Source of the DNA: Margaritifera margaritifera
Taxonomy: Eukaryota; Mollusca; Bivalvia; Unionida; Margaritiferidae
Assembly (NCBI GenBank): GCA_029931535.1
Contig: JAQPZY010001232.1
Span: 1,178,001-1,242,000 of the forward strand
Direction of reading: 5' to 3'
Length of the DNA: 64,000 nucleotides
Shown here: positions 1 through 11,914 of the stretch, one piece after another
Layout: each line of letters begins with the position of its first letter
Position numbering within the stretch: the first letter of the stretch is position 1
Made by a program: the position numbers and the translations under genes
The notes under the pieces: generated by a model
Database searches by the model: none
What the model saw: the letters and a program-made list of their open reading frames with translations, nothing else
What the model was told of the DNA's origin: nothing

Positions 1-158
1 TGTCAAAATGGTAGTGGGGTCACATGTTGGTGAGCTATTTATTTTTGAAAACTTTAGAGTACTGTTATAAAGAGGGTAAAAGAGCTGGGAGCTGCGGTTT
101 CTATCTACTGGTATATTTACCTACAGTTCATATGTTAATAATCAAGATTTTATTTCAG

Positions 159-422
159 AGCCAGTTATTTCAGAGGAAATCCTGCGAATAGATGAAGAAT
201 CCATTCGGATGTTCAAAGATCTGAGGGATCGAACTGTGAAGGTATACATCATCAGGGTAATAGTAGTAGGACAAGATGGGGTTGGAAAAACAACTTCGAG
301 TAAGCAACTTTTGGGGCATGATGTAAATATTTCTGAGAGAAAAAGTACAGAAGGAATCGATGCGCATGTTCATCACTGCAGAGTCTCCCTGGCAACTGGT
401 GAATGGGTAAAACAAGATAAAG
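159..422 (+). CDS. P-loop GTPase exon of a death-domain protein (internal exon, gene starts outside window)
   Basis: An open reading frame runs from a consensus acceptor (TTTATTTCAG, ending at 158) to a donor (AAG|GTAGGT at 423). A second possible acceptor ends at 173 and keeps the frame. The translation holds a Walker A/G1 motif, GQDGVGKTT, after a hydrophobic strand (VIVVG), then SERKSTEGID and HHCRVSLATGEW. That layout is typical of Roc/Ras-like GTPase modules in bivalve proteins that also carry death domains. The exon ends in phase 1, and the next recognisable exon of the gene (6058) starts with the two complementary bases. The G3 (DxxG) and later GTPase motifs are not found downstream, so the nucleotide-binding domain looks truncated in this window. 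The start codon lies upstream of the window. Domain family is clear; exact protein identity is not. Confidence 0.75.
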
Positions 423-2689
423 GTAGGTCTAAAGTTTTAATGGTAATTTACTTTAGATGCCGTAACTATGGTCAGTATAGTCTTTATCTGGCTGTTAATA
501 TACTCAGATATAATAGTTGTTCCTAGTTTACCATATGCATTCCGTCTCATATGACGATACCTATGTTGTTTTCCACACTATAGTTTTGTTTTTATACGTT
601 CTTTTCATTTCAGTTTATGTATAGAGTGTAACTATGGTCAAATATTAATTTTTCAAATACTTTAAGAATACACAAAAGTTTTTAAACAATGTATCTGGGT
701 TTTTATTTTAGTCCCTGTGTTACAGTCATAAAGTGTGACAAAGGATGTAATGACAAATCCTGTCTGAATAAAGTCTCTCATATTCATGATTATTTGGAGA
801 TACTGATAGTTTGTCACCCACTCTCTTTACCTTTATGCCAGAACTGATATTTGGCATGGTTGTGGATAAATTGTCCTTGTAATATGCACATACTGCTGAT
901 TCTACATATCAAAAGCATACAATTAAAAAATCTTCCTGATGACATAGTTTGAGTTTTAAATAGTTGTTTCAACCATGCGTTTTGTCTTTTATGCTGTAGC
1001 ACATATCGGACAAGGGTATTGTTTAGTCATCCTTTATTCTCCTCCATCAATTATACAGTAACTTTTGCTGATTCTTCATTACAAGGGCATATCAATGAAG
1101 AATATGTTTTATGACAATCTGTCACCTCAATGATATTGATGGGATTTTCACCCAGCCACCAACTACTTTCCCGTTATGCCATATCTATTTTGGCATTTTT
1201 TTGTTTAATCCTTCTCTGTAATATATCACCTGCAGACAATACAATGTTTTATTCCTGGTTCTAAATTAGAAAAGGTCAAAATCTAAGTATTATTATGATG
1301 AAATTATGTAATGTTTGAGCATTTTTAGATTTTGGTAGTTTTCTTATATTTCCATCTTGTAAATATTTCACATGGTAATACTTCAATATTCTCTTGTACA
1401 TTTGGGATGGTGGTTTTTAACTTTGTATGCAACAAAACTACAATAATGTATTACAGACTATAACGTACAAAGGAATGCAGTTTGAGAATATTTCTCAAGA
1501 CAGTCTGTACCACTCAAACATTTTGAAATCTTGATTATTTTCCCAACCACAAGTCTTTTCTCTTTTGCTATAGCTAGCACTAAACATTTTTTTGTTTGTT
1601 TAATAAGCTCTTCTGCTGTGTCATCCTCCAACTATAAAATTTTTTGTTACTGAGTCTACATGATAAGACCATACAAGAGAAATCATCTTTATCATTGATT
1701 CTACATCCTATGGTAATTAATTGACAAATATGTCTGATGACAATATGTTACTTTTGAGGAGGTGAGATAATTCTAGCTTTGTTTAGCTATATTATAGCTA
1801 GCATAAGCATCATTTCAACATACTGTCAGTTAACGTTTTCATTATGTACAAATTTTCATGGGTTTCATGGTTGATAGTAAACATGAATTCAGAGAGCCAA
1901 TGAACAATTATCTTTCTGTGGATAAAATAGGATAGGACTTCTTGCCCACTCCACGAAAATTTAATACCCATGAAAATACAACTTTACACAAACCATGAAG
2001 GTTGATACAGACAAAAATACATGAATTCACCGTATATTGTTGCATGTCACCCATTTACTATATTGATTGAAGCTCATTCTACATTACATGGACATAAAAT
2101 CGAAGAATCTTTCTAACGAAAGTCAGTCAAACAAAGTCGAGCATTTGATATATAGATATGTTTTCACTCGCCCCTCATCAATTATACAATTGGTAATATT
2201 GACATGGGTAGATTTTTAACATCCTTCGTAACTTGTTGACTGCCAACTATATGATGTTTTCACTGATTCAGAATAAATCAGACGAGAGTTTGTCACATTT
2301 GAGGATTTTAAGACTGATTGTTTTCTCACTCATCCCATTTCTTCTGTAAGCAGTGATTAGTATTTTGCTTCGGTATTGATGTGTTTTTTGTTTTTTTAAA
2401 CATAAAATTATGATTGCAACACAAGATCATAGAAGAAGGTCATCGACAAGGTGATATAACATCATTTTGATTAGCTAGGCGATAGCTTCTCTTTTCTGAG
2501 AGCATTATATGTTTCTTAGAACTCTGTAGAATTTAAGAGATGAGAAAGTCCACAGTGATTGGTTCAAGTAACGACTAAAGTTAACATTCATATCTTTAGT
2601 CACTCACATGAAGCATTAGCATCTGCGTTTTGGTGCCATAAATTTAGACACACAGTCATCATGGTCTCATGTTTCTTCAGCATGTAGAT

Positions 2690-2990
2690 GTTATAGGGAC
2701 ATGTGATTCGACTGTTTCTAGTCTTTTACAAGTCACATTGATTGGAATTCATATTTTAAGAAATTTGCTGCTTCTGTTGTCTAAAACATTTGTTAAATCC
2801 AACTTCAAATGCTAATATATCCAACTGGTGACTTGCCTCAGTGGTTATAAGTGTGCTGTAAAGAGTCTGCTCAATGTATGTTTTTGATTACAGAAGCAAA
2901 ACATTTTGTAACATGTGAATTCCAATCAATGTGACATGTAAAAGAATAGAAAAATCAGAAACAGTTAAATCACATCAGTTGTCCCTACAA
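2690..2990. repeat. Inverted repeat, arms about 65 bp
   Basis: The segment at about 2692-2755 (GGGACATGTGATTCGACTG ... CACATTGATTGGAATTC) reappears as its reverse complement at about 2917-2988 (GAATTCCAATCAATGTGACA ... TTGTCCC). The arms differ by a few substitutions and small indels, and the spacer is about 160 bp. It probably represents a degraded foldback or MITE-type element in the intron. Confidence 0.7.
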
Positions 2991-3189
2991 CATAGATCTG
3001 ATCACATCACCCTTCCGTACGAGTCAATTTTCAAATGGTCTTGACCATGTCACAACATAGATCTGATCACATCGCCCTTCCATACGAGTCAATTTTCAAA
3101 TGGTCTTGACCATGTCACAACATAGATCTGATCATATCACTCTTCCATACGAGTCAATTTTCAAATGGTCTTGACCATGCCACAACATC
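2988..3189. repeat. 65-bp tandem repeat, three copies
   Basis: The unit beginning CAACATAGATCTGATCA recurs at 2991, 3056 and 3121, an exact 65-bp step, with one to three differences per copy. Each copy includes ACGAGTCAATTTTCAAATGG and TCTTGACCATG. It abuts the right arm of the preceding inverted repeat. Confidence 0.9.
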
Positions 3190-3218
3190 ACAACCCCACC
3201 AGTTCCATGCTGATTATT

Positions 3219-3694
3219 TTATCCCGTCAGCATGCTAAGCCACAGATTACATATATCAGCATAAAGAAGACATTCCAGATTTTTTTTCCCATGTATGATT
3301 TAAGTACTTTACTGATCATTTAATAACCACATTACGTGAAGTTTCTCTGTTGCTTCACAAATTGTCTACTTGCATCGAATTTGAGGGCTACACTTACAGT
3401 GTGTCATGCAGATAAATGTCACATTTAATTCTGATTAGTGGTTATTGTTTGTTCAAGTCCAGAGTAAAACAATAACCACCAATCAGAACTGTGGCGTATT
3501 CACTGCGTGACACACTGGAGTATTGGCATCCAAACTAGGTCCATTTAGATACAAAGCAACAGAGAAACTTCATGCAAAACTGGCTATTAAATGATCTGCA
3601 AAGTACTTAAATTGTACGTGGGGGAAAAAGTTTGTAATGTCTCCTTTTATGCTGATATATATGACCAGCGACTGAATGTGCCGATGGGATAAAG
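3219..3694. mobile_element. Foldback element with about 230-bp inverted arms
   Basis: The left arm (about 3219-3452, starting TTTATCCCGTCAGCATG) is matched by an inverted right arm (about 3467-3694, ending CCGATGGGATAAA). The centre near 3460 is flanked by TGATTAGTGGTTATTGTTT and AAACAATAACCACCAATCA. The arms differ at scattered positions, so it is not an assembly mirror artefact. No coding capacity is seen. A non-autonomous foldback/MITE is the simplest explanation. Confidence 0.8.
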
Positions 3695-6057
3695 GCAAGG
3701 GGCCAGTTTCTAAACTGCACGAGTTATAGTCACCTTGTTAATTTGTAGAAGTAGAGTGGGTGTTGTCAACAGTTTCCTTTTTAACTGGCAGAAATGAGTG
3801 TATGTGGCCGTGGCAGTTGTTTTGCATCTGCAGGAACTACAATGTAAAGGATTTGGTTGTTAGTCATCTCCGCTTCCACACTCAGACTTGTTCTAGATAA
3901 GATTTCCTTTGCACAAGGAACTTGCACTGTTTTTTCTGTTTTGAAAATACTATTGTATTGACTTCCAAATTTAAGTGAAGACATGAAATTAGTTAAATGA
4001 TGTTTTAAAAACATTCATGAAATGTAAAACAAAGGGCGTGGTGACCAAGACGAGTTCTTCACCTGATCAAATGGAGCAACGTGAAATGGACTAAAAGGTT
4101 GAAAAAAATCATTGACACCTAACAGGTAGTCTGTTTGGAAGTACTTTTTTTTATCTTGTCAAGAATGAGAATGGCATATAAACAGAAGATAAATCTATGT
4201 TTGTCTGTAATCTGCTTACTAGAAATACAGCCAATATGTCAACACCTATATAATGGCACCACCCCACCACTGACAGACCTTCTCAAGATGAAAAGACCAT
4301 CAAATTTATATGTATCAATAATGTATCATATAGTACGCTGTGTATCATGAATCGTATCGATATGCGGCAGAAGTGTATCATTTCACCCCAACTACTTAGA
4401 GACCCTTTCTGACCAGTTCAGTTGAAGTAGGAATTAATTTCATAATTCTGAAGTAAACTGTCTTTGTTAATGAATATATACTGTATGTTTTGATAGGCTT
4501 CTCTAAACAGATTTACTGCTGGTATTACATGTAAAGAGTAAGCAGTATATGTGCATCTTAGAATGTGGATTGCATGCTTTTCTTGTGAGGTCTCAGGCGA
4601 TAGTGGTTAATCAAAGTGATTACCCATGAATAACCCACTCCTTATGAAAAGTCATAGTGGCTATAAGTCCAGGGTTGCTCTGAATCAGTTACTGGTACCA
4701 GGTAAAGCAGGCTTCTCAGATAAATTGATAAATATTGAAGTTTCTCAAGCAAATTGCATGACCAGTGATTAAATAAAACTGAAAAATTACTCTCTATGAT
4801 TTCTGTTAACATATATTGTACAGTATATCCACTTTGAAATTCTATGAAATAATGTTTTATATCATCTTTAAAAAGTGCAGTAGATTTTAAAAAATTGACT
4901 TTGTATTTTAAGGATGATATCCTTTTTTGCCTTTAATATTTGTTTTGTATGTATTTTTGGTGATACTTAAACTTACTTGGCACTATGTTATATAACCAAG
5001 ATTGTCCTAATATCCTGTTAAATCCTATATATACTATATATATTGTTTAATAGTTTTTATGACCTGTTACAGAGGTCATTATGTGAGAAGTCAATCTATA
5101 TAATCAGTAATTATAACAAAAAGAAATTGATTCCTGTGAAAACCCATTTTTTTGCAAGTTCTATCAAATTCCACTTGTTGAAGCAAGCCATCATAAGTCT
5201 CGTAGTTATTGCTATTGGCATACACAACTGGCCCAGACATTTTGGATTTTTTAATTATTTATTTCAAATGATTTCTTCATTATGATCTATATTTATATTA
5301 ACAACTTGTACCCACTGACTGCATGGTGAAGTCTACAGCCAATTTTGACCTGTATTAACAGTTACATCAGTTTGGGGCATGATCACTAAGGTAGATGAGT
5401 ACAAGGTGCATTTGGATTGCTGTATTTATAGTATGGATCATTTCAGAAGTAGATAGAGACAATTAAGACATGTAATTATTAAAATAGGTTTACATGATAA
5501 TTTCATTGTACTTTTTGAATTTGTATATAAACCAATGTATGGAACAGAATGAAAATTGATTATGAAAGAGAAAACATGTTTCCAAATTAAAATTGTTTGC
5601 CCACAGTAGTTTTTCCTTTGATACAACCCAAGTTCTGGCCATACTGCATGACTACTTAAGAAGTCAGGTAGCTTGTCCTCGAGCAGGTCAGTTGCAGGTA
5701 CAGAACATTAAATACTGCTATGTGTATACACCTGTATGAGGTCAAACTTAACTGTGTTAGGAAGTGAACTTGTCACACCTTGACAGAACACACTCTCTGA
5801 CAATTTAGATATAGATGATAAAGATCAAAAATGCTTGTTACTGCATGAAAAAATTTCAGATTTCTTTGTAAATGCATAATCCTATTAGACCAACCATTGT
5901 AGTATCAAAACTTTGCTACACTTAGTGGATCTGAGGCAAAATGCAGTTTATAATAGGAATCAAACAGATTATACATTATGGCTTTATAAATTTGAACAAT
6001 GCATCATCATATCTATATGGCTATATCCCCTAATTCCTTTTCTATCATGTATTCCAG

Positions 6058-6348
6058 TTTCCTCTCTGCCACCCAACCTGTGCGACAACAAGCTATCTGA
6101 GAGACAATTGGGACGATTGTCAATGAAAATTGGGTGCAAGTCTGTCCATCTTGGCCTTGAGCTGGGACTCTCCTGGGCAGATATTGAGCAAATACAGAAA
6201 GACTATCCCAATACAGTCACTAAGTGTCTTATGATTTTGTTTAAAAGGAAGCTGCAAAGTAGAGACAAAGCGACATTCAGAAACCTGGAGAAGGCATTAA
6301 GAAGTGCTGACATCGATGTTGTTATTCTAAAATCAGTTAACACAGCAG
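6058..6348 (+). CDS. Death-domain exon 1
   Basis: Acceptor TCTATCATGTATTCCAG ends at 6057; donor G|GTATGT starts at 6349. The frame is phase 1 in and phase 1 out, so the exon is a symmetric module. The translation (about 97 residues) starts SSLPPNLCDNKLSERQLGRL, continues with LGLELGLSWADIEQIQKDYP, and ends KATFRNLEKALRSADIDV. This is the classic death-domain pattern: six-helix spacing, LG-LS-x2-I-x2-I-x2-D core, A-T-x3-L-x2-AL in the last helices. Death domains mediate homotypic assembly in apoptotic and innate immune signalling. The neighbouring exon at 7852 carries a second, related copy. Confidence 0.85.
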
Positions 6349-7851
6349 GTATGTTTGACGGATAGAAATAAAATAATGATAATGTAATTTAAATTTTTAA
6401 ACAAATCAGATTAAACTCTTTTAAAAATAAATCGTGTATTCATGAAAAATTCATAAAATCCAAGACTTCATTGTAACAGTGATGACAGTATATTCTCTAA
6501 GTTAGTCCTTGAATCAAATCATGACTACTTAAAAGGCACAAGTTGTAGATCTTAACATGACTTATTTACACAGAATAATTCTCAACTAATTGCATTTCAT
6601 GCAGATAGTTGAACAAAAAAGTTAGTGGTATTAAACCCAGTAGTAAAAAACATTCATTTATTTTATCAGTCATTCATTTTAGCATCCATATCTAGTGAAG
6701 ATTTTGATGCAATCTTTTTTTAGAGGATAAATTTGGAAAAATTAGTACAAAATATTAGCAAATTTGAAGCTTTTTATGAGATGATTATTTATCTATTGTC
6801 CTTCGGCAATTCTTTATTATCACTTCTCGGAAACTATTACGAAAAAAGTCATGAAATTTAGGCATGTAGTTTAATCATGCAGTCTTGTTGGTTTTAAATG
6901 AAAATAGTGCATCTCTGAAATTTGATATGGCAGCCATAGCAGCCATCTTGAAATTCTTAATATTGGTACTGCTCCAGAGCAAATGGTCAGTTTCTCATTT
7001 AAAGATTTATAACATGTAGTTGGTCCCTAATGAAAATGGTGCTAATCTGACCTCCAACTTCCTATCACAAAAGCAAATTGAGTGTTGACCAATCAGAATC
7101 ATTGGCCAATGATTCAGAATGATATGGAAACAAGGTCTTGATCCAGGTTTTTGTCTGTAATGGTTTGTGAGCATGATAACACAAACAGGTATGAATGAAT
7201 TTGTACAAAACTGGGTTGGTGAATATATCTGAAGAAGACATTGAATGATGCCAGTAAAATGGTCTTAACTTGGGTTTTTATAGAAATTAGGAATTTTAAC
7301 AAAATTTAGCACTTGTATATGTCTTGACAGTATCTGAGATACGTTCAAGAAACTTCTATCCATGAAATCAGGTTCAAGGTTAAAGACCACGACAAAGATT
7401 TATTTTATTGCACTTCTTGTAAATATGCCAACTCATTTTCTCAAGAATACATGAAATGGTTACAGTACTTGGCAGTTAAGAAATAATAATGTGAGGAAAG
7501 AAATGGACCTGAGTCAGTAGAGCATTAGTCCCTTATATAATTACTGTTGCCATCAACCAAATGTTAAGTATTATGAATTTGTTATGTTAATATATTTATT
7601 TATTCTTATTCCTTGTATTTCACGATTTACAAGCATTGGCAATTGAAATGAGACACAGATATTTGCAAACACTGGTGTACAGTAAAACATTTAGTGTAAA
7701 TCATTGATAAAATGGCAAAACTTGTAATACACATTTTAAGAAATATGTTGAAGAAAGTTCAGTTAGCAATATATTCAGTATGTGAATATTGTTTGGAGGG
7801 GGACTTTTCAATATGAAACTTAAAAAACTCAGTTTGATGCCTTTCTTACAG

Positions 7852-8153
7852 GGGACAGAGTGTCTTGCCTTCCACCTGACATGCTAGACAAGGAATCAGA
7901 AGGTGGGCACCTGAAACAGATCTGTAGCAGGATTTGGACAGGACATGTGCATCTCAGTATTGAACTGGAAGTCCCATTGTCCAGAATAGAACAGATTCTT
8001 ATAGAACACACATATGATGTGCAAAGACAGTGCTTTGAAATTATGTATGAGTGGAGACAAAGGCAAGCTAGGCAGGCCACATTCAGGAATCTGGAACAGG
8101 CATTTAAATGCATTGGTATTAATCCCAATATTCTGAAGCAAAGTGTAACCTGA
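7852..8153 (+). CDS. Death-domain exon 2 and stop (3' end of gene)
   Basis: Acceptor TTTCTTACAG ends at 7851. Two bases complete the phase-1 codon left by the previous exon, and the frame runs to TGA at 8151-8153. The translation contains VSCLPPDMLDKES, LSIELEVPLSRIEQIL, RQCFEIMYEWRQRQ and RQATFRNLEQAFKCIGIN. It is a second death domain that shares the ATFRNLE motif with exon 1, which suggests duplication of a single-exon module. The sequence terminates shortly after the last helix, so the death domain forms the C terminus. The opposite strand is also partly open but has no recognisable content. Confidence 0.85.
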
Positions 8154-8505
8154 ACCTTTCTCATGAGAAATCTGATACTGGACATTAGTATTATTGCAGA
8201 CAGTTTGAAATTATCAGTGCAGCATGACAAAAATATGGCTGATTGTTGCTTACTGGTATCTTGAATAATTCTGATGTGTTATAATTGCACTGTAAATGAG
8301 CATCATTTAAATTGTTCTCCTGAGACCATTCTTGTAGATGTGTATTTAATGCAGATTGCAAAATGACACATTCTTTTATCCAAAAACTGTATTTCAGTGA
8401 CCTCTGTCCAAGCTGTTGAGCCTTTTTTTTTCATTAAAAGAATTCTAACTGTGTATATATTATATTTATTGCAACAGTGTGGTAAAGTCTAATATACTGG
8501 AACAG

Positions 8506-8511
8506 AATAAA
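8506..8511 (+). promoter_or_regulatory. Candidate polyadenylation signal AATAAA
   Basis: AATAAA lies about 350 bases after the stop codon of the death-domain gene, in an AT-rich 3' flank. It is the first exact hexamer I noticed on this strand after the stop. The position fits a normal 3' UTR length, but AT-rich sequence gives such hexamers by chance. Confidence 0.4.
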
Positions 8512-8659
8512 ATTCTGAAGGTCATGTACCATGAAAAGCTAATCCTGGCTGTATATATCAAACAATCCAAAGTGAATTGACTAAATCCTCATTTGCATTG
8601 ATTCCTATAAATATTATATATTTACAAGCTGCATAATGGCACGCTAGAAAAATGATTTG

Positions 8660-8828
8660 CACATGTTGGACGATTTTGTTTATACATCAGACTTTTTCAT
8701 CATTTTGTTATACATGGAACTTTCATGATTTGTGTACATGGGACATTCATAATTTTGTGTAAACATCAGGCATTAATGATTTTGTGTATATGTGATACTT
8801 TTTCATGAGTTTGTGTATACATTAGATG
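8660..8828. repeat. Degenerate outlier array of the 29-bp repeat
   Basis: Five or six decayed copies of the GTGTATACATGGGACTTTTTC-type unit occur here (for example GTGTACATGGGACATTCATAATTTT and GTGTATATGTGATACTTTTTCATG). The homogeneous array of the same unit starts at 9905. The flank between the two (8830-9796) is AT-rich with no gene that I can support. Confidence 0.75.
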
Positions 8829-9796
8829 AGTGTGGTATTACCGGTATATTTTGCTGGTGGTACATACCATGCTACTTTTTCACTGTACCAGTACTTTGTA
8901 GTTTCGTCAGTAAGGAATGTACAGACATTTCAGAGTAATCTTGTTACAAATTTAATGAGATTAAAAGCATGTTTTCATTTTCCATGGCAATATAATTCCA
9001 AAAATTATTGATATTTTTACAAAATATTTGTCTTTGTCACAAATTAATTTTGAATATTACAAATATAATTATATATACAAACCATTAATCACGTGTTTGA
9101 TATGTATCATGTATGCCAACATGGCAGTCAAATGGGATGCTGTCAAAGGTATTCAGGCCAAATCCAACTTTTGGAAAAATTTCAGATTAAAAAAAGAAGG
9201 AAAACAGTTCTTTTTTTTTCTTTATTTACTAGTGTATGTTAATGTGTTAAGTACATGTATTCCATTGTCAGACTGAGAATCATCCTAATATTATCAGGAG
9301 AGCAGTTGTTTTCTGTTTAAATTTATGTAATTTTTCTAGTCCACTAAATATTTTGTTGTTTATTGAATCATTGTGTTTCATGTTTACTGGCCCTCTCTTA
9401 TAAATATCTTGCACAGTCAAAGTTTCCTTGCCTATTATATCAATAGTGTAGCTAGTACATTTAGGGCTTCAGTGTCAACACTTTCTATTTTTGTCAGCAA
9501 GCTCACTGATGTCACTTTTGGTACAGATTTTAAATGACAACTTCTACAGCAATTAACATACGCAAAGCAAATTCATCTACTGTAAGGAATTGACCATTAA
9601 ATTTTCAAGGGGTGGGGGTGGATGCGATTTTCTTTTTGAGTCGAGATATTTTATTTTCTTTTATCTCAAGATAATTAATTTTTTTCAAATAATATAATGG
9701 ATATAAACTGGTGTTATTTTGCAGTAAATCAGAGCAAGATATTTTTTTCCCAGCTATTTGAGAGCTGGAAAAAAAAAATCCCAGGCCCCTGTCCTG

Positions 9797-10530
9797 ATAT
9801 GTTGCCATTTATTGGTTTGCTGTAATTGTCCTTTATCATTGAAATCTAATAAATAGCCAATGTTTCACAAAAATCACTATTATAAAAAACCAGTCTCATA
9901 ATTGTATGTATACATGGGACTTTTTCATGATTTTGTGTATATAAAGGACTTTTTCATGATTTTGTGTATATAAAGGACTTTTTCATGATTTTGTGTATAT
10001 AAAGGACTTTTTCATGATTTTGTGTATACATGGGACTTTTTCATGATTTTGTGTATATAAAGGACTTTTTCATGATTTTGTGTATACATGGGACTTTTTC
10101 ATGATTTTGTGTATATAAAGGACTTTTTCATGATTTTGTGTATACATGGGACTTTTTCATGATTTTGTGTATATAAAGGACTTTTTCATGATTTTGTGTA
10201 TACATGGGACTTTTTCATGATTTTGTGTATATAAAGGACTTTTTCATGATTTTGTGTATACATGGGACTTTTTCATGATTTTGTGTATATAAAGGACTTT
10301 TTCATGATTTTGTGTATACATGGGACTTTTGCATGATTTTGTGTATACATGGGACTTTTGCATGATTTTGTGTATTCATGGGACTTTCATAATATTATGT
10401 ATACGTGGGACATTCATTATATGTTGCCATTTATTGGTTTGCTATCATTATCTTTATCATTGGAAAACTTGTAAATAGCCAGTGTTTCACAGAAATCACC
10501 GTTATGAAAAAAATAAATCATAATTTGGAC
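9797..10530. repeat. 29-bp minisatellite with duplicated flanks
   Basis: The core array (9905-10417, about 18 units) alternates two 29-bp variants: TATACATGGGACTTTTTCAT and TATATAAAGGACTTTTTCAT, each followed by GATTTTGTG. From about 10024 onward they alternate strictly, giving a 58-bp higher-order unit repeated about five times. The segments on either side (9797-9904 and 10418-10530) are themselves diverged copies of each other, starting ATGTTGCCATTTATTGGTTT. The whole looks like a repeated element that embeds the satellite. Confidence 0.9.
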
Positions 10531-10954
10531 ACTTGAAATGCAAGTACCTCATAACTTGATAACTGAAGAAATTGTCAGCTCTGCTTGATATCTCTGCCCA
10601 TCCATCTCTCATCCTATCAATCTAGCTATCCAAAATAATGTTCAATTTATAGGAACTGTTTCCACTATATACTTGTTTAATTATCATGGAATATTATTAA
10701 AAAGTATCTATTTACTGTTTCTCCTGAATTTCTTTTCAAAACATTTAAAAGCAAGATTTAATGACATAAATGACATCTTTTGTAAATATAAGTAAACTAT
10801 TTTATAGTTTTGTAGAGAAAATGTCTCATGGCCATCTTGCTCCTACGTATGCAACAAGTATAATCACTAGCTTATTGGTTATTTACATAATTTAAGCATA
10901 GATAGTTGGTTCTTCAGCAAGCTTTATTCTTATTCATCTAGAGATCATGATTGT

Positions 10955-11645
10955 TCAGACAGATAGAGCATGTAATTTATGTACATATTATTTTCCTAGA
11001 TTTCTGTTTTCGTATGCAAGGGTTCCATGGAATACCGTCTCACTTTCTTCAGAGTTGTGAGCTTGCAGAAAAGCATTAACATTGGTTTGCACAAAACTTT
11101 GAACATTGAGTTGCCACCACAACCTCCAATGGATAACGTCAATCACAATATGTCTTGCATTTATCTCTAATAGGCAAGACAACAATTCAGGCCATTGATT
11201 GGAGAGAAAAAATATCTCTCAGGTGGGGCTTTTAACAATTTCTAAGTTGTGACCCAGGGCCAGTCCTCTAGTATTTGGATGAGATCTGGAGGCCTATGCT
11301 GGTTACATAAATGACCTGAACTTTTCATATATATATATAGGGTTGGAGTCTAAAATGTTTCAAAGTTGTGACTCAGCAACTGGGCCTTAGAGGGTAAGGA
11401 CAGCCACTGGAACATGACTCGGAAGCATTGAAGCTGTACTTGGGGAAAACCAAGAAACATTGGAAACAGGCAAATTCAATTTTTTAATCTGGATGGTTGT
11501 GTGAAAGTGAGACATTCAGTTGACATCAAAAGAAATATTTAATTACTTGTACAAAAGAAAACATTAAAAAAAACTGCTTTAACTGCTTTAGTGAGCAACT
11601 AAATAATAATAATATCCTTTCAGATGATATGAAGTCACCCTTTAA
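10955..11645. repeat. Segmental duplication, copy 1
   Basis: About 690 bp that recurs, diverged but collinear, at 11915-12680. Shared landmarks in order: TTTCTTCAGAGTT, TATGTCTTGCATTT, AAGTTGTGACCCAGGGCCAG, ACATAAATGACCTGA, TTTCATATATATA, CTGGGCCT, GAAGCACTGAAGC-like text, and the end word ATGAAGTCACCCT. A short open frame on the - strand (11185-10988, with NVNAFLQAHNSEESETVFHG) is partly conserved in copy 2 (see findings). No family was recognised. Confidence 0.85.
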
Positions 11646-11914
11646 TTGCCACTTTTCAGTTATGCCAATATTTATGTACCCTTCTTTTGTCAGCATTTAA
11701 ACCATGTTAATACCATTCTATTACACTTTAAATGACCCCTCAAACCCATTTTAACACTCTGCAGTATGCTGTAATATGCTAATGAGATGATAAAAGAAAC
11801 GGTCATATGACCGTGATAGAGGATTTTAAAAGTTAAATGAATACTCTTACTCTAAATGAAGTACCATATATGCTTAGGTCCAAATGCAAACAACATGAAA
11901 TCGCAATTTTAGTA

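Larger units (their letters stand above)
423..6057 (+). other. Long intron of the P-loop/death-domain gene, repeat-bearing
   Basis: This 5.6 kb stretch lies between the P-loop exon and the first death-domain exon. I see no convincing exon in it. It holds weakly related AT-rich segments around 1020-2340 (recurring CATCAATTATACA and GTCAC-TTTGAGG words), a bivalve-type repeat with CATGAAAAT/CACGAAAATTT words near 1850-2045, an inverted pair at 2690-2990, a 65-bp tandem repeat and a large foldback element, listed separately. It is the place where the missing GTPase exons should be, if they exist. Confidence 0.5.

Noticed and set aside
7829..8230. 133-codon - strand frame
   Set aside because: Antisense shadow of the second death-domain exon.
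9605..9808. 67-codon - strand frame
   Set aside because: Low-complexity lysine/serine text, no splice or homology signal.
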